Shown here: piece by piece, positions 1-12,304 of the stretch
Layout of the letters: each line of letters begins with the position of its first letter
Position numbering within the stretch: the first letter of the stretch is position 1
Notes under the pieces: generated by a model
Database searches by the model: none
Told to the model about the DNA's origin: nothing
What the model saw: the letters and a program-made list of their open reading frames with translations, nothing else
Position numbers and translations under genes: made by a program
NCBI RefSeq assembly: GCF_020740795.1
Contig: NC_067283.1
Coordinates: forward strand, 42,831,659-42,895,658
Direction: 5' to 3'
Length of the DNA: 64,000 nt
Source of the DNA: Apus apus
Lineage: Eukaryota > Chordata > Aves > Apodiformes > Apodidae

Positions 1-3000
1 GCTCAATGGCAACAAACCAACCAGAAAGCAACTCCTCAAAGACCATCTGTTTCCTACTGTTTTACGTATTCTGTGGCTCCCTCCTTGGATGTTTTTGGGT
101 AATTCTCACACATATTTTCACCCATGCTTGTCTGTCTGTTACATCTGTAACCTGTTGATTGTTGATTTGGTTTTGTTGTGAGTTTTTTCTGAAGGGGAGG
201 GGCAGAGGGTGTTGTGGTTTTGTTGTTGGGCATCTATTCTCATTTACACTATAAAGGAAAACAGTCACCTTGATCTCGTTAGCAATGCTCAACTTTTTTT
301 GTCTTATTTTATGTCTCTAAAGAGTTATGAAGGTGAAAACCTTTGGCACAATGCATGTGAACTCTGTATTAGCCCTCATTGGCAAATGGGGCAGCTGAAG
401 CAGCAAAATACATGATTCACTGAGGTTCAGACAGTGAGATGGTTACAAAACTGGGGTCAGAATTCAAGAGCCAGTGACATTCTCTTCCTTCCTTGTGTCA
501 GTGTTTGTGGAAATATGTCTCTAATGCTCAGAACCTTAGGCTTTCCTAGGTTCTTGTCAGTATTGGAGATCATGCTGAATTTACGTTTGTGCAGGTAGCT
601 GTGTCTAAAGAAAATTTAGTTCTCTCCAAATTTTAGAAAATAATTAAGTATTGGTAATAAAGCCAGAGCTTTATTTATTACATCCATTAAAGAAGGACTG
701 CAGAAAAAGATGATACAAAGCACTTACACAGATTGATTCCCAGGTAATAAAATTGTTCTGTGGTCAGACGAACTACAGTCTTCTACAAACATTATCACAA
801 AATCCTTAGTGGTGCCAGCTAGCCTGTGGGTACATGGAGGTCAAAACAAGTCTTTTCTTAGGTGATGGTTCCTTTGTTACCCTCAGGGTACTAGTGAGGA
901 AGATTGCATCTGTAATCTCTTCTGCCTGCCCCTTCCTGGGAGCTGGTGATTCTCTATTAAGTTGCTTTGAACTTGGCTTGTTCCAGGTTCTTCCGTCTTT
1001 GCTGACACATTCCAGCATGATTGTGTTATTCAAGGTGAGTCCAGCTTATTAGTCCTCAGGTGTGGGCAGCTCTTGGGCAGTTTCATGGTGGCAAATGTGC
1101 CTGGTGACAGGACTGGGAACCACAGGAGGGTCTATTTACCAGGAGGCTGAGGAATGTGGTGCTGATTTGTTCTCGGTCCCGGCATCATATCCAGTCCACT
1201 CCTCTGAAGTTAGGATGTTTAGAGCTGATCTTCCTCTGTAATCTAACTGCATCTAGGGTGCTACAGCAAGCCAAGAGTAAGTGCAGGGAGTTAGGTGGAA
1301 TTCAAACCATCTGAGGTTGGTAGTACAATGGCTTCTGGGCTTAGTGCCATGGACCTTTTCTCCAGTGTGCATTTGCCTTAGGAGTAACTGGAAGTTGGAT
1401 CCTCCTCCTCTCTATACACTCTTCATAATACAAAGGAATGATTCCTCTCCTTAAGAAGCAGTGGAAGATTGACTTCATTGTAATCTTGATATACATTTTC
1501 CTTTTTTTTTTACTGAGTGTAATCAATGACCATTGGATTCAAGGTGCTTGTTCCTTGACAGGAAAAAGAAGAAACAGGGAGGAAAGCAGTAGAATTTTAA
1601 AAAGGAACAATAAAAGCCTTAACTGCTTTCTGTAATGAGGTGAGTAGCTTGGGGGACAAGGGCAGAGTGGTGGATGTAGTTTTCTGTGATCTTGGTGGAC
1701 AATAAGCTGACCATGAAGCAGCAATGCACTCTTGTGGAAAAGAAGGCCAACAGCATACTGGGCTGCATTAGTAAGAGTGTTGCCAGCAGGTCAAGATCCT
1801 TCCATCTGCTTGGCAGAAGTGAGGCCTCATCTGTAGTGTTGTGTGCAGTTCTTGGCTTCCCAGTGACAGCGAGACATGAACTTACTGGAGTGAGTCCAGC
1901 ACAGATCAACAGTAAAAATGATGGTTCTCAAACATTTTTCACATGAGAAGAGGCTGAGGGAGCTGGGACTGTTCATACTGGAAGAAGGTTCAGGGAAGCA
2001 CACCAACAGGTGTAAGTACCTGACAGGAGGGACCAAAGAACAGGGAGCCCGGGGTCTCCTCAGTGGTGGCCAGTGACAGAAGAGGCAATGGGCACATGAA
2101 AGTCAATCTGAACATTAGAAAATGCTTTTTTCACTGTAAGGGTGGTCAAACACTGGCAGAGTTTGCCTAGAGAGGTTGTGGAGTCTCCATCCCTGTCTGG
2201 GACACAGTCCTGGGCAAGCAAGGCTTAGTGTCCCTGCTTGAGTAGGGAGGGAGGCTGGCCAAGATTATCACCAGAGGCCCTTTCCAACCTCAACCGTTCT
2301 CTGATTTGGTGATCCTTGCTGTGAGCACTAAGCACATAACTAGATCATACCCTACTGTTCCTGCATGGCTGGGACATGCACTGTGCTGCTGCAGCTTCTC
2401 TCTCTCCCCCCAGACCTGAATGGGGCTGGTTAGTCTGGCACATGGCTGGCACATTGAGCAAATTGTGTCATAGCACAGGAGAAAAAGGGTCCTGAGCCTT
2501 GCTTTCATCACATAGAGGCAGCAGCAGCTTAGCAGCTGGCCCATCTTTGATGAGAAGATCAGGTCTTCCTGCCCATGTCCCACCTCGCATTAACATCCTT
2601 GAAAGATCTGAGCTTTTTCACCCTTTTTCAGTAGCCATGGGTTGGCTTTTGAAGGGAGACCATATCAGGAAAGAGCAAATTATGTTTCATTTTTGGTAGA
2701 ACTGTGCTCACTTCAAATCAGAATGGAGTTTAGGCTTGGGAGCTTATGTCAGTGCTATTCAAGAGCTAACATTTTCCACAGCCATGTTGCAAAGGGCGTG
2801 GTTGCCTCATCTCTAGCTCAAAATGGAGAAGAGAATGCAGACTCTTACCATCTCTCTTTTATGATATCTGTTTTGTTTGGTAGGGTGTTGAGTGCCTCCT
2901 GGCACTTGCTGACTGCCTTTGGCTCTGGTTGTCTTCACTGTGAGATAGTCCTTGATATATACCAGTGTTCCTAAACACACTTCACGACTCGCTTCAAATA

Positions 3001-6000
3001 TCTGGTCCAATGGGAGTTCAAGAGGTGGATTAGTTTAAGCTGATCAACTTCTATGAAGCAGAGTAAATACAGAACTTTATTTAAATCCAAAAATCCCTCC
3101 TTGGAATCGATTGATGCATATGTTCTTTGCTTTGCTTTTCAAAAACCAGAAGGGACTTACACAGTAGTGTCCTGCAGTGTGTCCCCCACCCCTTTTCTGT
3201 AACAGCTCTGAAGCCTGGATATATTTGGTGGAGCACATTGTAATCTTCAAATGAGTCTGATCACCATTTGACCTGTTTGTCTGGTCTGACTGGCTTGCTG
3301 GCTATGTGCTGCTTCTCTGCTACTCTCAAAATCTGCAAAATACTATATTGAAATGGAAATGGCAGTGCCCTAATTCTTTTTGTGCCTTTAGTTTTTATTT
3401 TCAAGATGTATTAACCTGCTCCCCTGAGCACAGATGCAAAAAGAACACTTGTACATTTGATTTCTACAATTGACTTGTACAATTCCTTTGCCATTCATTT
3501 ATCTCTTGGTGCCAGAAACTGACTTCTAAGATATACATTGAACTGTATCCCAGACAGTTACATATCAATCATTTTATTACTCAATTTCAAGTTTGCTGGC
3601 AACAGGAATTCCAGAGGGGAAAAAAAATGCAGTCATCACCCAGTATATCATGATAAACCAATATTTGGTGAAGGAACTTTGGTATTTGTCACTTTTAAAG
3701 GACAAGTAATATTATGTGGCTCCATTTCCTACATTTGTTAGTACTCTTGTTCAACAGGTGAGTTTTAAACTCTGACTGTACCTGCTAGCCATGCAGGCAG
3801 TATAGTGTGGCAGACACGGCATAGCTTTGTATAACGTTGTTGATATGGTCCCCTTTGCACCTGTCCTGTGAGACAGGGCCTCCCATCGGAGAACCCTCTT
3901 TAGAAACTGCATGTAAATCCCATGTTGTGAGATCACTTGCCTCACAGTGATTTCTTCCTGCTTTTGTGCTGAGGCACATCTAAAATCAAAGAAGGGAGAA
4001 TCTTTCTTATTTTTTTTTAAATTGTTTTAATTTTGAAGTGCACCTGAAATGAAAGCATGTTTCTTCAAATCCACAATTTTACTTGTTCTTAGGAGTTGAG
4101 CAGTTTCTTCATTGCATGTTTGGTACCTTATATCTTTTTATTTCTAAGGAATAGAACATCTCAGATTAATTTCCTGATCCTGTCCTTGGATGGCTCACAT
4201 TCTTCTTTATCCTGCTTCTCAAATTGTTTTATCTTCTACACTGAGAAAAAAAAGAAAATACTGTTACGCTTCCATGAAGTTGAAAGAACTAGTTCTGATT
4301 TGAACTAAGGTTTATTTACCAGTGCGTCTTATTCTTTGGATGGTGGTTATACTTCAAGGATCCAGTCCTTCTTATCCTTCTTACACTGTTAAAAAGTAGG
4401 AAAAGGCAATGGTTCAAGCATGAAATGAGTCAATAGGCAGGTTTAATATTTCTGTGAATTAGCCCTTCCTTCTTGATTTGTACAGTGTACTTGAAACTGA
4501 GAGCTGATTGTGAAGGCACTTGAATAAAGGAGACCCCTTTTAGCCTTTGGTGGTTAAAGAAGTGTTGTCCTCATCCCACCTTTACCCAAGAGCAAGATTC
4601 AATGCTTGTTGTGACTTCTTGAGTCTTCCTATAGAATGAAATCTAATTAAATTTAGTTTTTTATTTTCTCATGAAAACAATAGTTGTGTGTCTTGAATCA
4701 CTTCAAGAGGGTAAATGTCCTGCTGATCTCCTTCTGACTGTTCAAGTAATTCAATAGCTAAATCAGACAACTCTTCACTTAACTGACGTTAAGATTCAAG
4801 GAGCTGAGATGGATGTTCTGCAGCAGTCTGAGCTAGCATGGTTACTGACTGCTGCCATCCTGCCTGCTCAGGCCTTCCAGTCCTTTCCCTTGGAGTCCTA
4901 GCTTCTCCCTCACACTCCCTTGCTCACCTCACCCTGCCTCGTGTGAAAGGCAGAGGCAGAGGAAAGCTATTTGCTTTTTTTAGTAATTCACTTTTCTGCT
5001 AGCTTCATGCACTGAGATGGCTCAGCACAATGTGGAGTGGAGGAGCCAGTGAGTGACAGGGAGTGAAATCAGGGTGGGAAGGAGAAGTTGACAAAGGCCA
5101 TGGCCCCTCATGAATCCACAGCTTAGTGTGGACATGGTGTATGTAGACATAGACTGGACAAAGCTTTATTAAAATTATCTCAGAATTGAAGAACTGGGCC
5201 AGAAATACATAAATGCTGAATTGTGGAGAGCATTGCTTTATTGTCTTCTAAGAGGTGTAGCATCTCAGAAAGCTCTGCCATGCACGAGATGCAAGCCTTT
5301 GTGCATTTGGGTTCCTCCAGAGGCGAAGCTGTGAGACCCAGAGAGCAGGCATGGTACAGACAGAAGTGCTAAATATGCAGGGTGCTGCCACAGCATTACT
5401 CTCCTAAACCAGAGGGCAGGAATGTATCTGGGGAGAAAGCAATTAGGCAATACCATCATCTTCAAACACATATTCAACCTCCATTTTTGAGAAGCACTGA
5501 GCATGATCTAGCCCTGCACCTCAAAGTCCTGTCTTCTCTACCCCATGTCTGTTTCAAAGGTAGGAGGAGATGCAGTCTTACTCTAGCATAGGAGCTTGGC
5601 TTGGACTAAGCAACCTTTGCAATGCTAATATCAACTACTTGGACTACCACAGTAAAAATAATGGAGCTGGACCAGATCTAACAAAATTCCAGCCACTTGT
5701 GTGGGAAAGGATCCCAGAGCACTGACTTTTCTCTTTGGAGAGACGCCTTTTTGAGGTGGCTCACTGTTGCAACATTGATGTGGTCGTCTGGATGGAGTTG
5801 GGCCAAGGTGGCAAGTTTTTGTGAAGTGCTTGTGAAGTTCTTATGTGTGTATAGAGCTTTTGATTACACTTGAGGATGTTTAGCTTGTCTGTTTAGAATT
5901 GAATAGGTGAAGCTCAGTTAAAACGACAGCAAGAAAGAATCTAAGGTATGTTGTTTGGGTGTTGTTTGCTTGTTTTCACCTTGTAATCTGAAAGAAATTA

Positions 6001-7007
6001 TTCCAGCAAAGGATGCAGTTGGTTAGGAGCTTGGAAGAGGAGTGTGCAGTCTCAAAGTGCTGGCTTCCTCAGTTTTTTTGATGTTTTGGAGAAACATTTA
6101 AAGTGTGAATCATTACTGCTTCTGGCTGATTTGGGATGAACCAAAAATTATAGTGGCTGAAAGCATGCATTGACAAAGTCTGTAATAAGAAAGCATTGGA
6201 GTATATCCTATGTAGATTTTTATCACCTAGACTAGCCAGGCTGGTAGAGACAGTGAGATTAATATAATAAACAAGTAGGTTTAGATTTAAAAAAAACCAA
6301 TATAGCTTTTGTCCTTTGCAAGCCTGCAACTGAAAGTTGTACAATAATACTTTATAGTTTTATGTGACAACGTCAACTTATTAAAGCTTTATAACTATTG
6401 TATTTGGGATGTGGTGGATTAATCCATTCCTCCAAATGTTCATATGATTTGCTATGATACTACCTTATAGTCTGCTAATGCTCCTCCTCTGTAGATGGTA
6501 AAAAAGGAAGGATAAAACTCAAATGCTGCTCAGGTGCAGCCAGATCCTCCGATTTTGCATGTGAGAACTCTTGCTAAATGGATGTAAAGGTGGATGTGTT
6601 CATGGGCACCTTCATTTTTACAGCTCTCAGTGATTTCCTTCTGAAAGTCTGTGGGGTTTAGATGCTTCAGTTGCTGGTGCCACTCCAGGCATTCAATGCC
6701 TTTTCTCTATTTGACATCTCTTGTATTGTACATAGAGACTTCTTCAGGTTGGATTCTTGAGACTGGAGCTGCTGCTTTCCTTCTAGCAGCTGGCTCTTCC
6801 CCTACTCTTACTAGTTGTTTTAGCTTATTTAACAGAAAATTTTAAAACCTTATTGCCATGCTCATCACTTCGTCCTCCATTTTATTGGGGCCATCCAATT
6901 TACAGTAGATATTTGTCTTCTAAGTGCCATTTTGTTGTGTTTAAAATAATCTCCACAATCCTCTGAGCACCATCGTAAACATCTTTAATGTGCCTTTTGT
7001 CTTTCAG
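1..7007 (+). other. CMTM7: CMTM7 intron 1 (right-hand part)
   Basis: The sequence up to the acceptor at 7006-7007 is non-coding. It is AT-rich, has no CpG island and no exon resembling the proline/alanine-rich N-terminus encoded by CMTM7 exon 1, so exon 1 must lie to the left of the window. Apart from a decayed CR1 at about 1635-2318 I see only short ORFs with no family resemblance. The assignment as intron 1 rests on the exon structure known for mammalian CMTM7. Confidence 0.75.
1635..2318 (+). mobile_element. CR1 LINE 3' fragment, old and rearranged
   Basis: The + strand shows a piece of CR1 reverse transcriptase around 1640-1690, then a jump to the C-terminal part. The words LVDNKLTMKQQ, KKANSILGC and SKSVASRSR are typical of CR1 ORF2. 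Further on, the nucleotide sequence still follows the CR1 end: 'gaggctgagggagctggg' near 1950, 'agaggttgtggagtctcc' near 2171 and 'ccctttccaacct' near 2278. The frame is broken by indels and stops, and the ATTCTATG tail is degraded, so this is an ancient copy. It lies in CMTM7 intron 1, in the gene's orientation. Confidence 0.85.
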
Positions 7008-7181
7008 ATCTCATTGCTGGTTGGATTCATCAGTGTAAATAATTCTCCATGGACAGATTACAGTGCATACAGCTACTTTCAGATTGTCACCATGTGCGAC
7101 TTGGTTATGATTTTGTTCTTCTACATTATCCACATTTTCAGATTCTACAGGAAGCTCACTTGTGTTAGCTGGCCACTTGCG
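7008..7181 (+). CDS. CMTM7: CMTM7 exon 2
   Basis: The exon has 58 whole codons (phase 0 at both ends), flanked by acceptor tctttcag and donor ggtaagt. It encodes the end of TM1, the first loop with [12 protein letters not shown]2 and the cytoplasmic FRFYRKLTC segment. Confidence 0.95.
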
Positions 7182-10100
7182 GTAAGTCTGGGCTCCTTGC
7201 CTCTCTTGTAGGTTGGTGTCTCAATTACTTAGTCCATTTTCTTGTGCTTGCACATAATGATAGGCTGTCCTTCATGTAATTATTTTTTGCCTTGTATACA
7301 TTTTGTTGCTTTCATTATTAGCATTCCGTTCAGCAGATGCTGCAATTTTAAGTTTTTTAGCTGATTTGGATCTGATCCTGTCCTTCTTTATACAGCTAGA
7401 AACCCAGATTTTCTCCAGGGAAGGCAATAGTGTTATTCTGAGACAATTCAAAATAAGCTTCTGATTATCAAGCCTTCAGCAGATGGGTCCTAGCTCAGGT
7501 CATTTATAGCAGCTAAGGGCTTGCTAGAGTACCACATCATAGCATTAGAAGTCATATACTACATCCTGTCCCAAAATAAAGTCTGTGAGTGCTATTTAAG
7601 CCACTGTGTCTCTTTTTGGTATGGTTCTGGGTAACTTAAACAATAGCAAAAAATAGGAGCTTCAGCCTGATTGCCATAGCCTGACCATTCCATGGATATC
7701 CTGCAGGATGTTTCTGCCTCATTCCCACATTTCCCCTGCACATCCATCTCTCATGTCCTAGCAGAGAACTAACAAGCAACACAGAAACTGTGAGACCTGA
7801 ACTTCCTCATAGTGTTGGGTCAGGTCAGCTAACAGAAGAATCCTGTGTCCCTGTGTAGGAAGACGATTTTAACAACCTCATAGAACATGTCTCCCTTATT
7901 CATGTTAGTTCCACAGAGGAAGGACCAAAAGGGACAGGGAAAGCCAACAGGATAAATACAGGGATTTTAAAATCTGAGAAGTGGTTGGATGGCATTTAAT
8001 GGAAGCTGTGTAAGCAGTTTACGGATCTAAGTAAAGTTTGTCCATCCATCCACTTCTAACCAGAGAGAAAAATTTAATTTTCTTTTTCTTTTTAGCTTAA
8101 AAATATGGTTAGAATTGTACCTTTTTTTTTTCTTCCTTTTTTTCTTTTTTTTCTTTTTATTTTTTTTTTTTTTATGTGTACCATCACTATCAGTCTCTAG
8201 AAAGTACTCTGTCTAGAGATAATTCAGATGCTGGGGTTGAAATAAGCTAATAAATGAGAGTGTTGCAAAGCAGCATTTAGTGTGTGCATTGCTGTAGCAG
8301 GACTGTGCCTTTCTGACCCTTGCATAGGCTGCTTTTATTCTTATTTTCTGTTTAATCATCCCTAAATGTTCCAGAGACACTAGTGAGTTTAAGGCACTGC
8401 TGGTTGTGGTTGCTCAGCTTTATGGGAGGTGATGCTTAACCACTGCTGCTCTTTTACAACCAACCTCCTTTTCAGTCACATATTTAAGTATCTTTAGAAC
8501 AGAATAGGAAGGCCTGAAAGAGACTTTGGAAACCACAGCTAGTGTTTGGCTGAGTTTCTTGGCATGAACTCTACATTGCAATCACGGTGTGATTTGCAGT
8601 CAGTAAAGTTGCAGTGGTTCAAGGGGTTGTTCAGTGCTGACACCTTTTAAAGCTGGGAAATATTTATCCAGAAGAGCCCTGCCAGGGGCTGGTTGTGCAC
8701 CTAATTTAGCCTTTGAGAATTATTTTGCACTTTTTCCATCCCGTAGATTCCTCTAAAGTAGTGGCATGTGTACACTGCTTTATTTGGCTAATTTGCCTGC
8801 TGCATTATGAACTAGCCAGAGAAGCCTCTTTACAGAAATCACTATAGCAAAAGCAGGGGTTGAGATGTTCATTACCTGAAACAAGGTTCTGAATGACAAA
8901 AGAAAACTGCAGTCTCAGAGCCTACTTTATGGCAAAGATCCTCCTCAGCTGATACAAACACTTGAGCAGAGGGAAACAGTGGTACAGTATGACAGACTAT
9001 TCTATCTTCTGGGATTTCCTTAAACAATTTCCTTTTGGGACTATATTCTTTCTTCTTTGGTTTGAGATGGAATCTCTCCTCTCCCTTATACATGGCATTT
9101 GCTTGGCTCATGCTGATTGTGCACTGCACATAAAGTAAGCAGAGACTCACCTGTCTACCACACCGTGCAAAAGAAACAACCCATGTTCAGCTTGCAAACA
9201 CCCGTGTTGGTCGCCATAAGCTTTGTGAGGATTCAAAATCTAAATCCACAGATAACCCCTTGCTTACAACAAGGTAAAATTGACTCCTGGACTGATACTC
9301 ATCACACTAGAGAAGAGCTCAAATGTGGTAACTCAATGTTCTGTCAGAAAAAAACCCATGGCTTCATGTATTACTGCAGGGTAGCTGCAGTAAAACCCTC
9401 ACAGAATTAGGAGCCTGGATGTTGGTGACAAGTGTCTGTATAGCTGTGCTTCTTGTGGCATCCCTCCTGCTTCCAGTCTTGGCTGATGTCAATTGTTAGT
9501 TAATCCAGGAGTAGATCCACTGCCTAATTTCTGAGCCTAACAAAAGTAGGAGGGTTTGGTTTTCCACTTAGGTTATCTACTGCCATTTATTGTCATTTGA
9601 TATAGGCCAGTGAAATATGCCCTTAAGGCTTCTTGCTGACTCCAGAACTGTCTCTTTAAATTGCACACTTGATGCAATAAAGATACACATTTCACCCTCA
9701 GTAACATATGGTGTTGATTTGAAAGGATTGTGTAAGTAGGTCTTCTACCCAGTACGTAGATCTTATTCCAGTGACAGTTGTAGACTTGAAGACTGCTCCT
9801 CTCTCCCAGTTGGAAAAGAAAGCCTGGTATGGTGCAAAACCCATTCACAAGGTGGGGTTTTTTTCTTTTCTTTTAGGTTTTTGGTGTACAGGTTTTTTGA
9901 GTGGTGTTTTGATCTCTGGCTTTGAGTAACCTCTGCCAACATGTTTTCATTCTGAAGCATATTGAAATGCTTTCCTGGTATGATTCCCTTCTGATGCAGG
10001 CAGTGCTTGTCTTTACAGGAGTTCCTTCATTATTTAATCGGTACGATTCTGCTTCTCATTGCATCGATTGTGGCAGCATCCAAGAGTTACAATTTGGTTG

Positions 10101-11553
10101 GACTTGTGGCTGGAGCGGTAAGACTGTGTTTATTCATCCTGCCACTTTTAAAATTGCAATATATATTAAGTAGGGCATTGGAAATCTGTTACTTGTAATT
10201 TTATTTTATTACAGACTTGCCTTGCTTGTGTCTTGGTTGGGTGAACTACCTTCTAGCTCATGTCAGGAAATGTTCTGTACCACAATGCTAAGGAAAATAT
10301 TTTGTTGTGAGACTCCAGACTCACCACTAAAGTGGGTGTGTGTCCTGTCAGAGACCTGAAATCAAAGGCTTCTGCTTTAACTCACAGGAACTGATGTGTT
10401 TAGGAGAAGAATTAAGATAATTCAGTTTTGACAAATGACTGTCATAGTGGCTAGAAGCTACCTGAAAGATTTCACCCCTATTTTCAGCTTTTGATGACTC
10501 CTGCTTCTGAACAGAGCCCTCTTCAAGATAATTTATCCTGAGGTAAAACCCGCTGGGGTCCCAGGCTGACTTACTGAAAGATACTCTCTGCCTCTGCTGG
10601 CTGGAAGGCTTTAAAGAGAGAAACATTAATTCTAAGTGTGGGCTACAGCATTTTCACAGCAGCAGGTCCTGAAATACAACTCCTCCAGAATAAATAATTG
10701 CTTTCAGAAAATTAGTCCTGATTATGCAAACAGACTTGTTTATTTGGCAGATGGCAGGGAAAGACTTGTTTAAATGGGGCAGTAAAAGAGCAGTAATCAG
10801 AGGTGATGGAAAAGTCTGTTCTTTGTTGCAGAATCCTAGAAAGAAGTCTAGAAGGTGAGACTGTGCTGCTGTCCAGCTTTTTCTCTCTCCTTGTATACAA
10901 CTCTCAACTGCTTTGACAAGACATAAGATGCTATTAGGCTATGGAAACTTTGTTTTTAGTATATTGGCAGAATGGAGTAAAGAATAACTTTTTTAGGTTT
11001 GTTAATGTCATGAAACATGTAACTGGATATACAAGAGCGTCCATATATTCATGGAATATGTGTCATCTAATGGTCTGTAAGTATCTATGGTGTGTCTGTT
11101 TTCTCATCCAGACTTTCGGGTTCCTAGCTACCATCCTTTGTGTTTTAAGCATGTGGTCATCCTACAAGGTTTCGTGCATCACGCAGTCCACAAGTAAGTA
11201 TCATGCTTAGTGACTGCCAGAATGCTTCCCAAAATGAATATTTATATTTTCTGCCACAGGGCAGTGTCTGCTTGGTAGGCTATATTAACCTCCTGTTCCT
11301 TGTTACTCAAAACTACTTGCAAAGCAGTAATTCCTGATTTTCTGTCAACACAACTTTTGATGGCTGTTAACAACTACTAGAGCAAAATAATTTGCTTCTA
11401 GCAAGCAATGAATGTATCAGTGCTTTCTCTTCTCTCTCCCCCCCACCCTCTACCACAACAAGGTTTCCTGTGTGTTCCTTAATCAAGTATACAAATTTGT
11501 TTGTGGCAACACAAGTGACAATTGTCTTCCTTTTCAAAGATGCATCTGTATGA
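7008..11553 (+). CDS. CMTM7: CMTM7, CKLF-like MARVEL transmembrane protein 7 (exons 2-5, 5' partial)
   Basis: This gene encodes a small four-pass MARVEL-domain membrane protein. In mammals CMTM7 is linked to B-cell receptor surface display and EGFR endocytosis. Four exons join in frame (7008-7181, 10019-10117, 11112-11193, 11540-11553) to give 122 residues; the human protein has about 175, and the missing part is exon 1. The visible protein starts inside TM1 ([10 protein letters not shown]), then has the signature [10 protein letters not shown] and TM2 around [10 protein letters not shown], then [16 protein letters not shown]3 in [22 protein letters not shown]4 around [12 protein letters not shown], and a short tail [15 protein letters not shown]. 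Human CMTM7 is recalled as nearly the same through these blocks and ends in QSTDAAV, which separates it from CMTM8 and CMTM6. All introns are GT-AG. The neighbours CMTM6 and DYNC1LI1 fit the conserved vertebrate order. Confidence 0.95.
7182..10018 (+). other. CMTM7: CMTM7 intron 2
   Basis: This intron is about 2.8 kb. It holds a T-rich low-complexity tract at 8121-8174. The remainder is unremarkable unique-looking sequence with no exon or repeat that I can name. Confidence 0.85.
8121..8174 (+). repeat. T-rich polypyrimidine tract
   Basis: This is a 54-base run of almost pure T with a few C interruptions, in CMTM7 intron 2. It is probably length-variable. It is too far from exon 3 (about 1.8 kb) to be that exon's own polypyrimidine tract. 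Confidence 0.9.
10019..10117 (+). CDS. CMTM7: CMTM7 exon 3
   Basis: The exon has 33 codons, phase 0 to phase 0, acceptor tctttacag and donor cggtaaga. It encodes [11 protein letters not shown]3 and the start of TM4 (GLVAGA). Human CMTM7 exon 3 as recalled has the same length. Confidence 0.95.
11112..11193 (+). CDS. CMTM7: CMTM7 exon 4
   Basis: The exon has 82 bases (27 codons plus one base), acceptor ctcatccag and donor caa|gtaagt. It encodes [15 protein letters not shown], which completes TM4, and then [11 protein letters not shown]. The extra A joins exon 5 to make an Asn codon. Confidence 0.95.
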
Positions 11554-12304
11554 CTCCTTCACCTCCACAAGATGTCTGCCTTACAAAACAGGATACCAAA
11601 GAGGAGTATTCACTACCGAGGAGAGAGCATGGGTATTTTGTTACTAGCCTGGACAACCAGTAGCTTTTGAAGATCTACTTGAATGCCTATGCAAAACCAT
11701 GTTGTGAACCAAAGTTTTATTCTCCCCACACCTCCCCCTCCCTCAAAGAAGTTTATAATGGAGAACCTGCTTTTTTGAGCTTTACAGAGAAAGACAACTT
11801 CTGACTCAAAGGCTGGGCTGTGGTTATTTCCAGCTATTTGCAGTAAGTGCATTTAAAACTCATCTGGAGAGTCACTTGGTTCTCCTTTCAGTGGGATGGA
11901 AAAATTGCTTCTGATTTCCTCCATCTGTTTGCAGAAGGGAAATCCTGCAAATTCCTACCTGATTCTTAACTTCCAAGGATGATTTGTTTAACAGAGGAAC
12001 TCTTACAAACTGATTTGTGCCTGGATAAGCTGACTCAAGTATTTGTTACCTCTTCCTATGAGAACTGTGGACTTTTTCTAACATCAGCTCAGCCAGCGTC
12101 AAAAATTATGAACTGCAGCTTGAATACATCACTGCAAACAGACCTTCCTAGTCCCAACAATACATAATGAAGTGGTTTTCTCTCCATGAATTTTTACAAG
12201 TTATTAAAAACCAAAGATTATTCTTTAAAAACTTCCCTCTGCCAAATATAGGAAAATACATACCCAAGCATATGTGATTAAAGTTTTGTGGGATCTTTTT
12301 TTTC
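11540..12304 (+). CDS. CMTM7: CMTM7 exon 5: last four codons, then 3'UTR
   Basis: After the acceptor ccttttcaaag at 11529-11539, the two bases AT complete an Asn codon. Ala, Ser, Val and a TGA stop follow (11551-11553), giving the tail QSTNASV, against QSTDAAV recalled for human. Coding sequence is therefore only 11540-11553; the rest is 3'UTR. The UTR end is inferred from an ATTAAA signal at 12277-12282 followed by GT-rich sequence near 12330-12350. The coding end is secure, the UTR end much less so. Confidence 0.8.
12277..12282 (+). terminator. CMTM7: Candidate CMTM7 polyadenylation signal
   Basis: This is an ATTAAA hexamer about 725 bases after the stop codon. A GT-rich stretch (gggtgtttgtgggacttg, near 12332) lies at a suitable distance. 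A later AATAAA at 14695-14700 is an alternative that would give a 3.1 kb UTR. Confidence 0.4.
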
